A stretch of 39,037 bases of DNA from positions 1 through 39,037 of the forward strand of contig JAFGQA010000104.1 in NCBI GenBank assembly GCA_016935885.1, read 5' to 3'. Origin of the DNA: Phycisphaerae bacterium. Its GTDB lineage: Bacteria; Planctomycetota; Phycisphaerae; UBA1845; UTPLA1. Position 1 is the stretch's first letter. Each line of letters opens with the position of its first letter. This document shows positions 32,376 through 39,037 of the stretch, piece by piece. Below the pieces are notes generated by a model. That model searched no databases, was not told where the DNA came from, and saw only the letters and a program-made list of their open reading frames with translations. The translations under genes were made by a program, and so were the position numbers.

Positions 32376-33467
32376 ATGGATATTGCGGCGTACTTGGAGC
32401 AGCAGAAACGGCACATCGGCCAGGAGGCCCGGTTCGTTCGAGATTTCTCGGTCTTTGATTTCGACTACATCCCCGAACAGCCGTTGATGCGAGAGGAGAG
32501 CAAGCTGCTCATCGACGACATGCTCCGCTTCGAGATCAGCGGGATTCCGACGCACTACGCCATCATCGGCAGCCGAGGCTCGGGGAAGACGCTGACGCTG
32601 AAGTACCTCCAGCGCGTCATACCCGGCCAGACGAAGTTGGGCGTGGTCTATGCGAACTGCCGGCAGCACAACACGAGCTTCAAGATTCTGGCCCACCTGC
32701 TTGGGGTCCAGGCCCGCGGGGCCAGCCTGAGCGAGCTGTTTACCGCGTTCTGCGGCAAATGCACGGGTAGCACCGTCGTCGTGCTGGACGAGGTCGACCT
32801 GATGAGCCCCAAGGACCGCCGGCGGGAGATCCTGTACCTGCTGAGCCGAGCCGAGCGGCCGTTCATGGTCATCATGTTGTCCAACAACCCGCACGTGCTC
32901 AAGGACCTGGACCCCGCGACGCGCAGTAGCCTGCAGCCCATGCCGCTGCACTTTCGCAACTACGATGCCCAACAGATTGGACAAATCCTGCAGGATCGAG
33001 CCCAGCGCGGCCTCAAGCAGTGGGATGAAGGCCACCTCGCGGAAATCGCCGGCCGAACGGCCAGCAAGACAAACGCCGATGCCCGCGTGGCGATCAAGAC
33101 GCTCTACTACACCGTGACCAAGCCCGGCGACGATCTGGCCGAGAGCTTCGAACGCGCTCGCCGGGACGTTGTCATCGACTTGATCAACGACTTGTCGGAT
33201 TCGACGCTCATGATCCTGTGGGCGGTCGTCACGGCCCGGACAGACTTCGCAAAGGAGGTCTACAACCGGTATCGCCGGCACTGCCAAGCCCGTGCGGAGA
33301 AGCCCTTCAGCTACGTCTACTTCTATTCGAATCTGAGCTACCTGCAGAGCGTGGGGCTCGTGGCCCTGGTTTCAACGAAGCTCGGCCGCACATACACGAA
33401 CCGCGTCCTGCTCGCGTTTGATCAGCCGGTGGTGGAGCAAATCTGCCGGCTCCGGTTCGGTTCATGA
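32376..33467 (+). CDS. Orc1/Cdc6-family AAA+ replication initiator
   Basis: A 363-residue protein; ATG 32376 is chosen over TTG 32364, which lies inside the repeat. AAA+ motifs: Y-I-P-E-Q-P-L-M-R-E-E entry (31-41), Walker A GSRGSGKT (65-72), V-V-Y-A-N-C-R (90-96), Walker B VVVLDEVD (134-141), sensor 1 MLSNN (167-171), L-D-P-A-T-R-S-S-L (178-186, arginine-finger region), sensor 2 ADARVAIKTL (234-243). A C-terminal winged helix spans about 265-360. This is the layout of archaeal/eukaryotic Orc1/Cdc6 rather than bacterial DnaA. In family members the AAA+ and winged-helix domains bind origin repeats and recruit the helicase. Repeats are present on both sides of the gene. Likely the initiator of an integrated replicon. 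Confidence 0.85.
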   Translation: MDIAAYLEQQKRHIGQEARFVRDFSVFDFDYIPEQPLMREESKLLIDDMLRFEISGIPTHYAIIGSRGSGKTLTLKYLQRVIPGQTKLGVVYANCRQHNTSFKILAHLLGVQARGASLSELFTAFCGKCTGSTVVVLDEVDLMSPKDRRREILYLLSRAERPFMVIMLSNNPHVLKDLDPATRSSLQPMPLHFRNYDAQQIGQILQDRAQRGLKQWDEGHLAEIAGRTASKTNADARVAIKTLYYTVTKPGDDLAESFERARRDVVIDLINDLSDSTLMILWAVVTARTDFAKEVYNRYRRHCQARAEKPFSYVYFYSNLSYLQSVGLVALVSTKLGRTYTNRVLLAFDQPVVEQICRLRFGS

Positions 33468-33517
33468 GCTGCAAGCGGTTGGCGCGGCAGAGGCGGCTCC
33501 CACCAATAGTAGTATGT

Positions 33518-33532
33518 GCGGAGTTAACGCGT
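33518..33532 (+). repeat. 15-nt ORB-like motif, copy 2
   Basis: gcggagttAacgcgt, 51 nt after the initiator stop codon, in direct orientation relative to copy 1. Confidence 0.7.
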
Positions 33533-33687
33533 GGGCGGCTGGGGATGAACGATCCTTCCCTCACGGCATTCTGTTGTCACGGCCTCGTGGTTGCAATCTG
33601 ACTACTGATAACCCTTCCATATTGAAAGGAATAGAAGAAGGAGAAGGAAAGGAGGTTCGGAGGAAAACCCGCAACGAATCGAGCGTC

Positions 33688-33702
33688 ACGCGTAAACTCC
33701 GC
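33688..33702 (-). repeat. 15-nt ORB-like motif, copy 3 (inverted)
   Basis: acgcgtaaactccgc on plus, that is gcggagttTacgcgt on minus. It is inverted relative to copy 2, 155 nt away. A shorter related sequence, ggagtttacg on minus, lies further downstream at about 35229-35238. Confidence 0.7.
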
Positions 33703-33785
33703 ATAGTCTACTTCCCGCGCGCTTTTCCGATCGCGGTGCTCCGTTCAGTCGCGCCATTCTTACCACGTCAGCGGGGCAGCATAGC

Positions 33786-33793
33786 TTTATATA
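33786..33793 (+). promoter_or_regulatory. archaeal-type TATA box
   Basis: TTTATATA, with expected transcription start about 26 nt on, near 33816. That leaves a short leader holding GAGGTG (33818-33823) before ATG 33830. It could also be read as a bacterial -10-rich patch, but no -35 box is seen. Confidence 0.45.
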
Positions 33794-33829
33794 CCTGAGG
33801 GCCCGCACAGGTCCCTTGAGGTGATACGA

Positions 33830-34048
33830 ATGGGAAGAGGAAGGCCACCGGCCTGTATCCACTGCGGCTCGACAAACTCGATCAGCAAGGGCGTGCGCCG
33901 CACAAAGACGATGGGTGACCGGCGTCTCCGCGTCTGCAAGGACTGCAAGCGGAAGTTCACGCCACGGCACCAGAGCAAGCAGCCGGCAGCACCCGCTGCG
34001 GAGCCCGCCGGCGCCCCAGCCCCCGATGGACCGCAAACGGATCATTGA
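33830..34048 (+). CDS. zinc-finger DNA-binding-type small protein
   Basis: A 72-residue protein from ATG 33830 with GAGGTG six bases upstream. One zinc site is C9-x2-C12 ... C36-x2-C39, framed by G-R-G-R-P-P and a basic stretch (RRTKTMGDRRLRVCKDCKRKF), as in InsA-like and transcription-factor zinc ribbons. The tail is Pro/Ala-rich. It overlaps the next gene by 23 nt. Likely a DNA-binding regulator or replication accessory of the cassette. Confidence 0.65.
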   Translation: MGRGRPPACIHCGSTNSISKGVRRTKTMGDRRLRVCKDCKRKFTPRHQSKQPAAPAAEPAGAPAPDGPQTDH

Positions 34049-34832
34049 GCGAGCGCTGGGGCTAATCCAGGCGGTAAGTCGATACGCCGAGCGGGCTCGG
34101 CTGTTCTTCTACACGGTCGTGCTCGCGGAGTACCGCTGCCCCGCCTGTGGCGGACGGCTGGCGATGCGATGCGAAGGCCTATGCTCCTGCACGTCATGCG
34201 GTCGCGAGTTTGATCCGACGATCGCCTTCCAGGCCTGTTCGGCCTGCGGCGGGCAGCCCCGTTTGCAGGTACGACGATATGTCTGTGCGCGCTGCGGCAC
34301 CGAAGTTGCGTCGCGGTTCCTGTTCGACGGACTCGTGTTCGACGCCTCGTACTTCCGTCAGCGGATGGCCGAGTTCCGTCAGCGGCGTCGCGATCTGCGT
34401 GAACGTGTCCGCACAATGCTGGCCGACAGCCGGTCAGACGTGGTGCATCCGCCCGCGGCCGATCTGGGCAGCGTTCCGGGCCTGCTGACCGCCCTGGACG
34501 CGCTGACGTCGATGCATGATGCCACATCGACGCTCGACTCGCGCCAGCGCTTCGACTTGGCACGCTACGAGAAGCACGTGCAAGCCCATCTGGGCGCGCT
34601 CCCCGTCAGCATGGGGGAGATACCGCCGCTCAGTGAAGACGTCCGCATGGACCGCATTGGGCGGTTCATCGCGATCATATTCCTGGCCCACGCTGGCCTG
34701 ATCGACATCTGGCAGGCAGGGCCCGAGATCATGGTGATGAAACGTGAAACTGACCGAGAAGGACAAGAGCTTCCTGGAGAACCTCCGGAAGCTGATGGAA
34801 TCGAAGGACCTCTGGGTGGAGCTGAGGCCTGA
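34026..34832 (+). CDS. double zinc-ribbon protein of the Orc1 cassette
   Basis: A 268-residue protein; ATG 34026 lies inside the end of the preceding gene. After an N-terminal helix there are two zinc ribbons: C38-x2-C41 with C55-x2-C58, and C71-x2-C74 with C87-x2-C90. The rest is helical, with an Arg-rich segment (F-R-Q-R-R-R-D-L-R-E-R-V-R-T-M-L) and a compact region R-I-G-R-F-I-A-I-I-F-L-A-H-A-G-L-I-D-I-W. The acidic tail overlaps the next gene by 89 nt. Family not recognised; probably acts on nucleic acid. Confidence 0.65.
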   Translation: MDRKRIIERALGLIQAVSRYAERARLFFYTVVLAEYRCPACGGRLAMRCEGLCSCTSCGREFDPTIAFQACSACGGQPRLQVRRYVCARCGTEVASRFLFDGLVFDASYFRQRMAEFRQRRRDLRERVRTMLADSRSDVVHPPAADLGSVPGLLTALDALTSMHDATSTLDSRQRFDLARYEKHVQAHLGALPVSMGEIPPLSEDVRMDRIGRFIAIIFLAHAGLIDIWQAGPEIMVMKRETDREGQELPGEPPEADGIEGPLGGAEA

Positions 34833-35115
34833 CCGACCGAGCTACCTGGTGCTGCGCGGAACGTACGGGGACAAGGTTCACCAGGCGTTCCGCATGACCC
34901 GGCAAGGAGTCCGGTGGCGCTTCCAACGCTTGCTCAGCGACATCTATGTCTCCGCCTTCGAGACCATCCTGTTCATCGAGAAGACGTTCGGCTCGCATCT
35001 GCGCGAGGACGCGATCCGGATCAGCCAGGAGCGCTACGCGTTGCGGCAGGAGATCACGCGAACCGGCTTCCAAAGTGCCGATTGGCTCGTGTCTCGTCGA
35101 GAAAACGAACCGTAG
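34744..35115 (+). CDS. small alpha/beta protein of the Orc1 cassette
   Basis: A 123-residue protein from GTG 34744, overlapping the end of the zinc-ribbon gene by 89 nt. An N-terminal helix (TEKDKSFLENLRKLMESKDLWVEL) leads into strands Y-L-V-L-R-G-T-Y-G-D-K-V-H-Q-A-F-R-M-T-R-Q-G-V-R-W-R-F, then helices to the end. This beta-rich core could be a wing or HTH, but no family is recognised. Confidence 0.6.
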   Translation: MKLTEKDKSFLENLRKLMESKDLWVELRPDRPSYLVLRGTYGDKVHQAFRMTRQGVRWRFQRLLSDIYVSAFETILFIEKTFGSHLREDAIRISQERYALRQEITRTGFQSADWLVSRRENEP

Positions 35116-35370
35116 TGGCCCCACGACCGCGACATCACAATGTAAAGGAGATTGCCCTCCGCGAATCCTCCGCGGCCAACCTGCCAGAGATACAGCGGGG
35201 CGGCCTCATTTGGCCGTGAATCCCCCTTCGTAAACTCCATCCGCCCGCTCTGACCCGGTTTTGGGTGCGTAGCTGGTTTGCGACCACCGCTGGTCCCCGA
35301 TTTTAACATCGGCCGTCTCACCGGGTCCCGCGGCGATGGCCGAATTCGATACGAAGACCCCACCCTGAAA

Positions 35371-35856
35371 ATGACGTCCACCAAAATCGAGCTATCGTTC
35401 AACAAGATCAACCGCCTGGCCGACTTGGCTGACCTGGCCGAGTTGCTCTTTCCCGGCAACCGCAACCAGCAGCACGCCTTCCTGGTCATCTGGATTTCGC
35501 TGAAGTGGGCGGACAACCGCATAGTGCCCAATCTGGCGGCACCGGCAAAGAGGCACGGTGTCTCGCGTCGCACCCTGGAACGCGTCCGGGCGAAGATGCG
35601 GCGGATGGGTTTGATCGATCATGTCTCTCGCTTCAGTGCCGAATCGGGATACCGCGAGGGGTGGACGCTGTCCGCGCGCTTCGAGCGCGCCCTGCGGACT
35701 CTGGCGGAGAAGGTCGTGCGGGGCAAGCAGTCGGCCGTCGGGACGAAAGACAAGGACGAGTTTCTACTGCAGCTGGCCGCTGCGCGGCTTGGCGACGATG
35801 GCGTTTCAGCCTTGCCCCTTCAACCGAATCACAACAACGGAGGTGAGATGCAATGA
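35371..35856 (+). CDS. winged-helix DNA-binding protein
   Basis: A 161-residue protein from ATG 35371; the frame is open upstream to 35278 without a ribosome site. The HTH core is W-I-S-L-K-W-A-D-N-R-I-V-P-N-L-A-A-P-A-K-R-H-G-V-S-R-R-T-L-E-R-V-R-A-K-M-R-R-M-G-L-I-D-H-V-S-R, with a wing after it, as in plasmid replication and MarR/GntR-like regulators. No clear ribosome site is present, so a leaderless message is possible. It overlaps the membrane gene at 35853 by ATGA. Probably the regulator of the cassette. Confidence 0.65.
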   Translation: MTSTKIELSFNKINRLADLADLAELLFPGNRNQQHAFLVIWISLKWADNRIVPNLAAPAKRHGVSRRTLERVRAKMRRMGLIDHVSRFSAESGYREGWTLSARFERALRTLAEKVVRGKQSAVGTKDKDEFLLQLAAARLGDDGVSALPLQPNHNNGGEMQ

Positions 35857-36122
35857 AGATGGAGAATCCGTCCGCGATGTGGCAACGTGCGCTACCAGTG
35901 GTGCTGCTGCTGATTCTGATTGCCCTCGTGGCCATCGGGGCACTGTTGCTGCAGCTCAAGCGAGACATAGTCCGCTGCGCCGAGGAGGGCGCTCGTGCGG
36001 ACGATCTGCCCTGTGCGGCGTTACCGACACGCTTCGTGCTCGGGGCCCCTGAGTGCGCCCAGAAACTCCTGGATGCGATGAACATCAGCAACGTGCGTGT
36101 GCGGGCCGGCGACACAACTTGA
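35853..36122 (+). CDS. single-span membrane protein
   Basis: An 89-residue protein from ATG 35853 (ATGA overlap) with GGAGGTGAG upstream. There is one membrane helix (about 14-34, ALPVVLLLILIALVAIGALLL), then a soluble domain with three Cys (CAEEGAR, PCAAL, ECAQK) that could form a disulphide if exported. Its final codons (R-A-G-D-T-T) lie inside the 22-nt direct repeat. Confidence 0.6.
   Translation: MKMENPSAMWQRALPVVLLLILIALVAIGALLLQLKRDIVRCAEEGARADDLPCAALPTRFVLGAPECAQKLLDAMNISNVRVRAGDTT
36101..36122 (+). repeat. 22-nt direct repeat, left copy
   Basis: gcgggCcggcgacacaactt then ga, ending at the stop of the membrane gene. It matches the copy at 37964-37985 at 21 of 22 bases. Confidence 0.75.
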
Positions 36123-36439
36123 AGGTGGGTGGTCGGGGAGCCGAAGCTCGTGTGATGCCTTCCAGATCAGCCAACCGACCGCTCCATGCCCCTCGTGTTC
36201 GGGCAAGCCGGGCCCATCTCGTGCGCCCAGCAGGGAAAACGGGCTATTCCTAGAGCAATCGGGAGCATCCCGCCCGTGCAACAAGGGCCCCGCCGGCCCC
36301 GTTCGCCCGCCGATACCGGGCAAGAGCGTGAAAACGCCGGTCGCGAAAGGCGCTTGGCGGGGTACAATGCCTTTGCGAGGCCCGGCAGCCGACCCGCGCC
36401 ACGCCATCTGACAAATGTCGGGTAAATGGGAAGTCCCAT
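36123..36439. other. spacer before the metalloprotease-like gene
   Basis: No credible gene in 317 nt. TACAAT at 36363-36368 is a fair -10 box about 72 nt before ATG 36440, but no good -35 box is present at the right spacing. Confidence 0.35.
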
Positions 36440-37861
36440 ATGAGAGCTGTCAAACCGATGCTGTTTGTATGTCTGCTAGTCGTAGGCACGTTCCAAGGTT
36501 GCATGTGTTACCCGACGAGCCTGATCGTCGATGCCGTGATCGAGGTCCAATTACCCCCGAACGGAAACGCTGCCGCACTTGTGGTCGACCAGAGCCGAAT
36601 CCCCGGCGGCTTGAGCGCGCTCCTCCTGGATCAGTCCGTCTCCCGACCCAACCTCGATAGTGTGATCAACGGGATCTACATGAGGGAGTTTGGCCAGGAT
36701 GTGGACTTCATAATGCTGGTCGTTAACGACACCATGTCTGAGTACTGGGGTCGGTTTCAGGACAACGAGGCGTTCTATCAGTCCGTGCGTTTCCCGGATC
36801 GCGGGATCGGTGACAACGATCGAATCGACAGGGAAGTCGGTCCCTCCTCCTTACGAGGGTACCCCGTTCTGCTGTACCGTGAGCTGTTGGTCACTGGCGC
36901 TGCGCTTCATGAACTGGGCCATGCCTGGGCAGTTTACCTTACGGGGCCGCCGTCACTGGTCGCTGCTATTCATCCACCTGATGCAAACGAAAGCGAGGGC
37001 CACTGCGCGTATCATTGGAACAATGCCAACGTTGACGGCTTGATGGGAGGTTGGAGTCCCCTTCGCGGGGTGTGCGATACGTGCGCGTATGTTCCCCCCG
37101 TGCCCCTTCGACAGGAGTTCGCTCCGCTTGAGTTGTATCTCATGGGCCTGGCGGAGCCGGAAGAGGTGCCCCCGCTTCGTGTTATGCCCTACGACGTGCG
37201 GCCGACAATTGATCTCGGCCAGTTTCCAGCGGGGACCGAAGTCGTCACTTGTCGTCTGACCGAAAGTGGGGAATACGCTGACTGTACTCCAGGGGATGCA
37301 TATTTGGAGACGGTCCTTCGATTGGGAGAGTGGGGCGGAGTGCGCCTTTGTGCTCCGACCGAGACTGGCGAGGATGACTGTGGCGAAGTCGTGTTTTGTC
37401 GTCGGACAGAGACTGGAGACTATGTTGATTGTGTTGCAGGAGATGACTTATCGAACCTGATATCGGAACTCATATGTGTCGACGACAAGGGCAACCCGTT
37501 GTCATCGGCGGCGTTTGAGGCTTTGGTTACGACCATAACCATCGACGACATTATAGAGCACAACGGAGCGCGCATCCCTTCTGTGAAGGATTCTCCCAAA
37601 CATTTCCGAATTGCTCTTGTGGTGTTGTCTACGACCCCGCTCACGGACAACGATTGGGACTTCTACGAGCGTGCGATCGATTTCTTCGCAGCGCCGCAAC
37701 ACCGATCCGCCACGGCCTCCTTTCCTGAAGCGCTACACCCTGATTTTCACAGCTTCCTTATCGAACAGGAGTCGAGGACCCCTGACCAGCCGTTCCTCAA
37801 CTTCTATATGGCGACGGACGAGCGCGCAACGGTCGAGTTCGTGACACTTGTGAGTGACTAA
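36440..37861 (+). CDS. secreted or lipid-anchored metalloprotease-like protein
   Basis: A 473-residue protein from ATG 36440. The N-terminus is a signal sequence (MRAVKPMLFVCLLVVGTFQGC) with a possible, imperfect lipobox before Cys21. The zinc motif A-L-H-E-L-G-H-A-W lies near residue 157-165, followed by H-W-N-N-A-N-V-D-G-L-M-G-G and then F-A-P-L-E-L-Y-L-M-G-L-A-E-P-E-E-V-P-P, a block I recall near the active site of uncharacterised exported HExxH proteins. Residues about 270-345 contain an internal repeat: C-R-L-T-E-S-G-E-Y-A-D-C-T-P-G-D and C-R-R-T-E-T-G-D-Y-V-D-C-V-A-G-D. It is less GC-rich than its neighbours and bounded by direct repeats, so it looks inserted. Confidence 0.7.
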   Translation: MRAVKPMLFVCLLVVGTFQGCMCYPTSLIVDAVIEVQLPPNGNAAALVVDQSRIPGGLSALLLDQSVSRPNLDSVINGIYMREFGQDVDFIMLVVNDTMSEYWGRFQDNEAFYQSVRFPDRGIGDNDRIDREVGPSSLRGYPVLLYRELLVTGAALHELGHAWAVYLTGPPSLVAAIHPPDANESEGHCAYHWNNANVDGLMGGWSPLRGVCDTCAYVPPVPLRQEFAPLELYLMGLAEPEEVPPLRVMPYDVRPTIDLGQFPAGTEVVTCRLTESGEYADCTPGDAYLETVLRLGEWGGVRLCAPTETGEDDCGEVVFCRRTETGDYVDCVAGDDLSNLISELICVDDKGNPLSSAAFEALVTTITIDDIIEHNGARIPSVKDSPKHFRIALVVLSTTPLTDNDWDFYERAIDFFAAPQHRSATASFPEALHPDFHSFLIEQESRTPDQPFLNFYMATDERATVEFVTLVSD

Positions 37862-37963
37862 CCCTTAAGCTGAGTGATTCCGATTATACAGCCTGACTGC
37901 GACCGAGGCCCGCTCCTTCCCATTGGCCGGACGCGCCACGGCGTCCTCCAGGAGTGGAGTAGC

Positions 37964-37985
37964 GCGGGTCGGCGACACAACTTGA
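37964..37985 (+). repeat. 22-nt direct repeat, right copy
   Basis: Same sequence as 36101-36122 with T in place of C at position 6. It lies between the metalloprotease-like gene and the convergent gene ending at 38031. Confidence 0.75.
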
Positions 37986-38030
37986 CGGGACGTGGTCGAA
38001 CAACCCGCGCGCTCGGCAGCCCACGAGAGG

Positions 38031-39037
38031 CTAACGCGGGGCATCAGCATCGAACTCGTTCAAGAACACATCTGCATCTGCGTACCGATCGAAGCGGCGT
38101 TCCTGCTGGCGAAACTCGGTGGTGTGCGCAACCGCGCGCCGGCGGCTCCAGTCGACGCCCAGCTTCTTGTGCAACAGCTCGTGGTGCATGACGTAGTCGA
38201 GCACGTATTCTGGGACTTCTGCGGGGTCGAGTGAGCAGCTGATCATCACGGTGTCGCGAATGAGGTCATAGTGCCCGAACTTCCAGCCCGTGAACGTCCG
38301 GCTCCACGTGAGCCGGGGGTGAGACAGCGTGCCTTCAAAATACCGCCCGTTCACCCGCTCGAATGCCGCGAACAGATCGCGGTGTACACCGATGGGTTCC
38401 TCTTCCGCGCCGCACAGAGCGTCCAGCTCGGCCTGGATGCCCTGATACGCGTCACCCCACGTCGCCGCGAGAACGGCTTGCCGACCAGCGCCCTCGCAGG
38501 TTGCGCGGCCCAACCGCCCAAACTCACACTCAGAAAAACTGATCATCGGCGTGGGCAGAGCGATCTTGGTGCCCTCTGCGTGGTCACGTGCCTGGAATAG
38601 CCCGGCAATCGGTCGAAACTCGACCAGCGCCGGCGGCTGGAACCGTCCGGCGTGGCGTAGCGTCAGGTCAAAAGCGGAGCGCGCCCGCGCCACCGCCGCA
38701 ACATACGCGTCAAAGTTGGGTCGTTGACAGAAGTACGCCAGCCAGGTCCGAATCGTTTGGGATTGGGCGGTGAGCTTGCTGGCTTCGACTTTGTGCGCCG
38801 CCAGTTGGCGCTCGATGGTCTGGCTGGTCGAGCGGATCGACGCGTACATCCGTTCGTGTTCGTCAGATGTCGATTCCCGAGCCAGTTGCAGCAGAAGGCT
38901 TGTCCAGAACGCCTTGAGCCCGACAAGCCGGATATCCTCCTTTCTTGCCTGATCCGGTTGGTCGGAATCAGTTCCGCCACACGGCGTTTCCGAATCGAGA
39001 TCGATCCGAAGGAGAAACTCGTACGCCCTTCGGCTAG
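38031..39037 (-). CDS. SprT/WLM-like zinc metallopeptidase, 5' end beyond window
   Basis: The frame has no stop up to the right edge; the first in-window ATG is 38849 (272 residues), but upstream codons read sensibly (Y-E-F-L-L-R-I-D-L near the edge), so the gene is probably partial. Counting from 38849, residues 1-150 are helical and unfamiliar. About 155-255 is a SprT/YgjP-type peptidase domain: F-A-A-F-E-R-V-N-G-R-Y-F-E-G-T-L, strands with T-V-M-I-S-C-S-L-D, the zinc helix V-M-H-H-E-L-L-H (H223, E224, H227) and a third ligand H242 in A-H-T-T-E-F-R. Cytosolic protease, possibly acting on DNA-bound proteins (inference). Confidence 0.8.
   Translation of the reverse strand, partial: SRRAYEFLLRIDLDSETPCGGTDSDQPDQARKEDIRLVGLKAFWTSLLLQLARESTSDEHERMYASIRSTSQTIERQLAAHKVEASKLTAQSQTIRTWLAYFCQRPNFDAYVAAVARARSAFDLTLRHAGRFQPPALVEFRPIAGLFQARDHAEGTKIALPTPMISFSECEFGRLGRATCEGAGRQAVLAATWGDAYQGIQAELDALCGAEEEPIGVHRDLFAAFERVNGRYFEGTLSHPRLTWSRTFTGWKFGHYDLIRDTVMISCSLDPAEVPEYVLDYVMHHELLHKKLGVDWSRRRAVAHTTEFRQQERRFDRYADADVFLNEFDADAPR

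Larger units (their letters stand above)
33468..33829. other. candidate Orc1/Cdc6-type replication origin
   Basis: A 362-nt non-coding region right after the initiator gene. Two copies of the 15-nt motif face each other (33518-33532 plus, 33688-33702 minus). Between them, about 33590-33660, the DNA is the least GC-rich of the region and one strand is nearly all purine (gaaaggaatagaagaagga and on), as expected of an unwinding element. The arrangement copies archaeal origins, where inverted origin-recognition boxes flank the unwinding element beside the initiator gene. Function is inferred. Confidence 0.55.

Noticed and set aside
32166..33287. 373-codon minus-strand frame
   Set aside because: Antisense of the Orc1/Cdc6 gene.
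1..39037. CRISPR array, rRNA or insertion-sequence transposase
   Set aside because: No regularly spaced repeats, rRNA-like sequence or transposase motifs were seen on either strand.
1..39037. Whole window being archaeal
   Set aside because: The sigma70-type tRNA promoter, widespread Shine-Dalgarno sites, PP2C/FHA/kinase set and planctomycete-type secreted tails point to a bacterium; only the Orc1 cassette looks archaeal.

Overview
This is a GC-rich bacterial window, most likely from the chromosome of a planctomycete or a close relative. Supporting signs are the secreted LamG/PKD-type protein with a single dockerin-like C-terminal repeat (25721-30130), a broken copy of the same GDLDNDGD-type secreted tail (15439-15669), Shine-Dalgarno sites ahead of most genes, and a sigma70-like promoter on a tRNA-Gly gene that does not encode CCA. 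Species cannot be named from the sequence alone.

Layout. 0-2.8 kb: small plus-strand genes (a Cys-rich ORF coupled to a trypsin-co-occurring-type domain protein, a DUF559/Vsr-like nuclease, a CcbP-like protein and a 388-residue protein of unknown function), then tRNA-Gly(CCC). 3-15.1 kb: an integrated element read almost entirely on the minus strand and ending in a tyrosine integrase whose frame runs through the antisense of the tRNA. Upstream of the integrase are an excisionase-like HTH gene and an unbroken unidirectional array: a HerA-type ATPase with a nuclease-like tail, zinc-ribbon and small membrane proteins, a PP2C phosphatase, an FHA protein, a Ser/Thr kinase with FHA, and a VWA protein. 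This resembles the TerY-P (VWA-phosphatase-kinase) signalling triads, here wired to a DNA-translocase-like ATPase. 15.4-19 kb: a frameshifted secreted-protein fragment and a NACHT NTPase with HEAT-like repeats, interrupted by one in-frame TAG. 19.2-25.5 kb: a run of tightly coupled small genes, two hairpin-dense non-coding spacers, and a second HerA ATPase-nuclease with its coupled partner.

25.7-30.1 kb holds the large secreted protein. 30.7-36.1 kb is a replicon-like cassette: a nuclease-like gene and a membrane/coiled-coil gene diverge from an Orc1/Cdc6-family initiator, followed by zinc-ribbon, winged-helix and membrane genes. Three copies of a 15-nt motif (gcggagttNacgcgt) lie around the initiator, two of them inverted around a less GC-rich, purine-rich tract. 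That is the geometry of an archaeal origin. Two promoters in the cassette carry archaeal-style TATA boxes. 36.1-38 kb: a secreted metalloprotease-like gene bounded by 22-nt direct repeats. 38.0 kb to the right edge: a SprT/WLM-like metallopeptidase that is still open at the window end.

Together the window reads as an accessory island of stacked mobile and conflict modules (phospho-signalling plus HerA, NACHT, second HerA) next to an integrated replicon with an archaeal-type initiator and a candidate origin.
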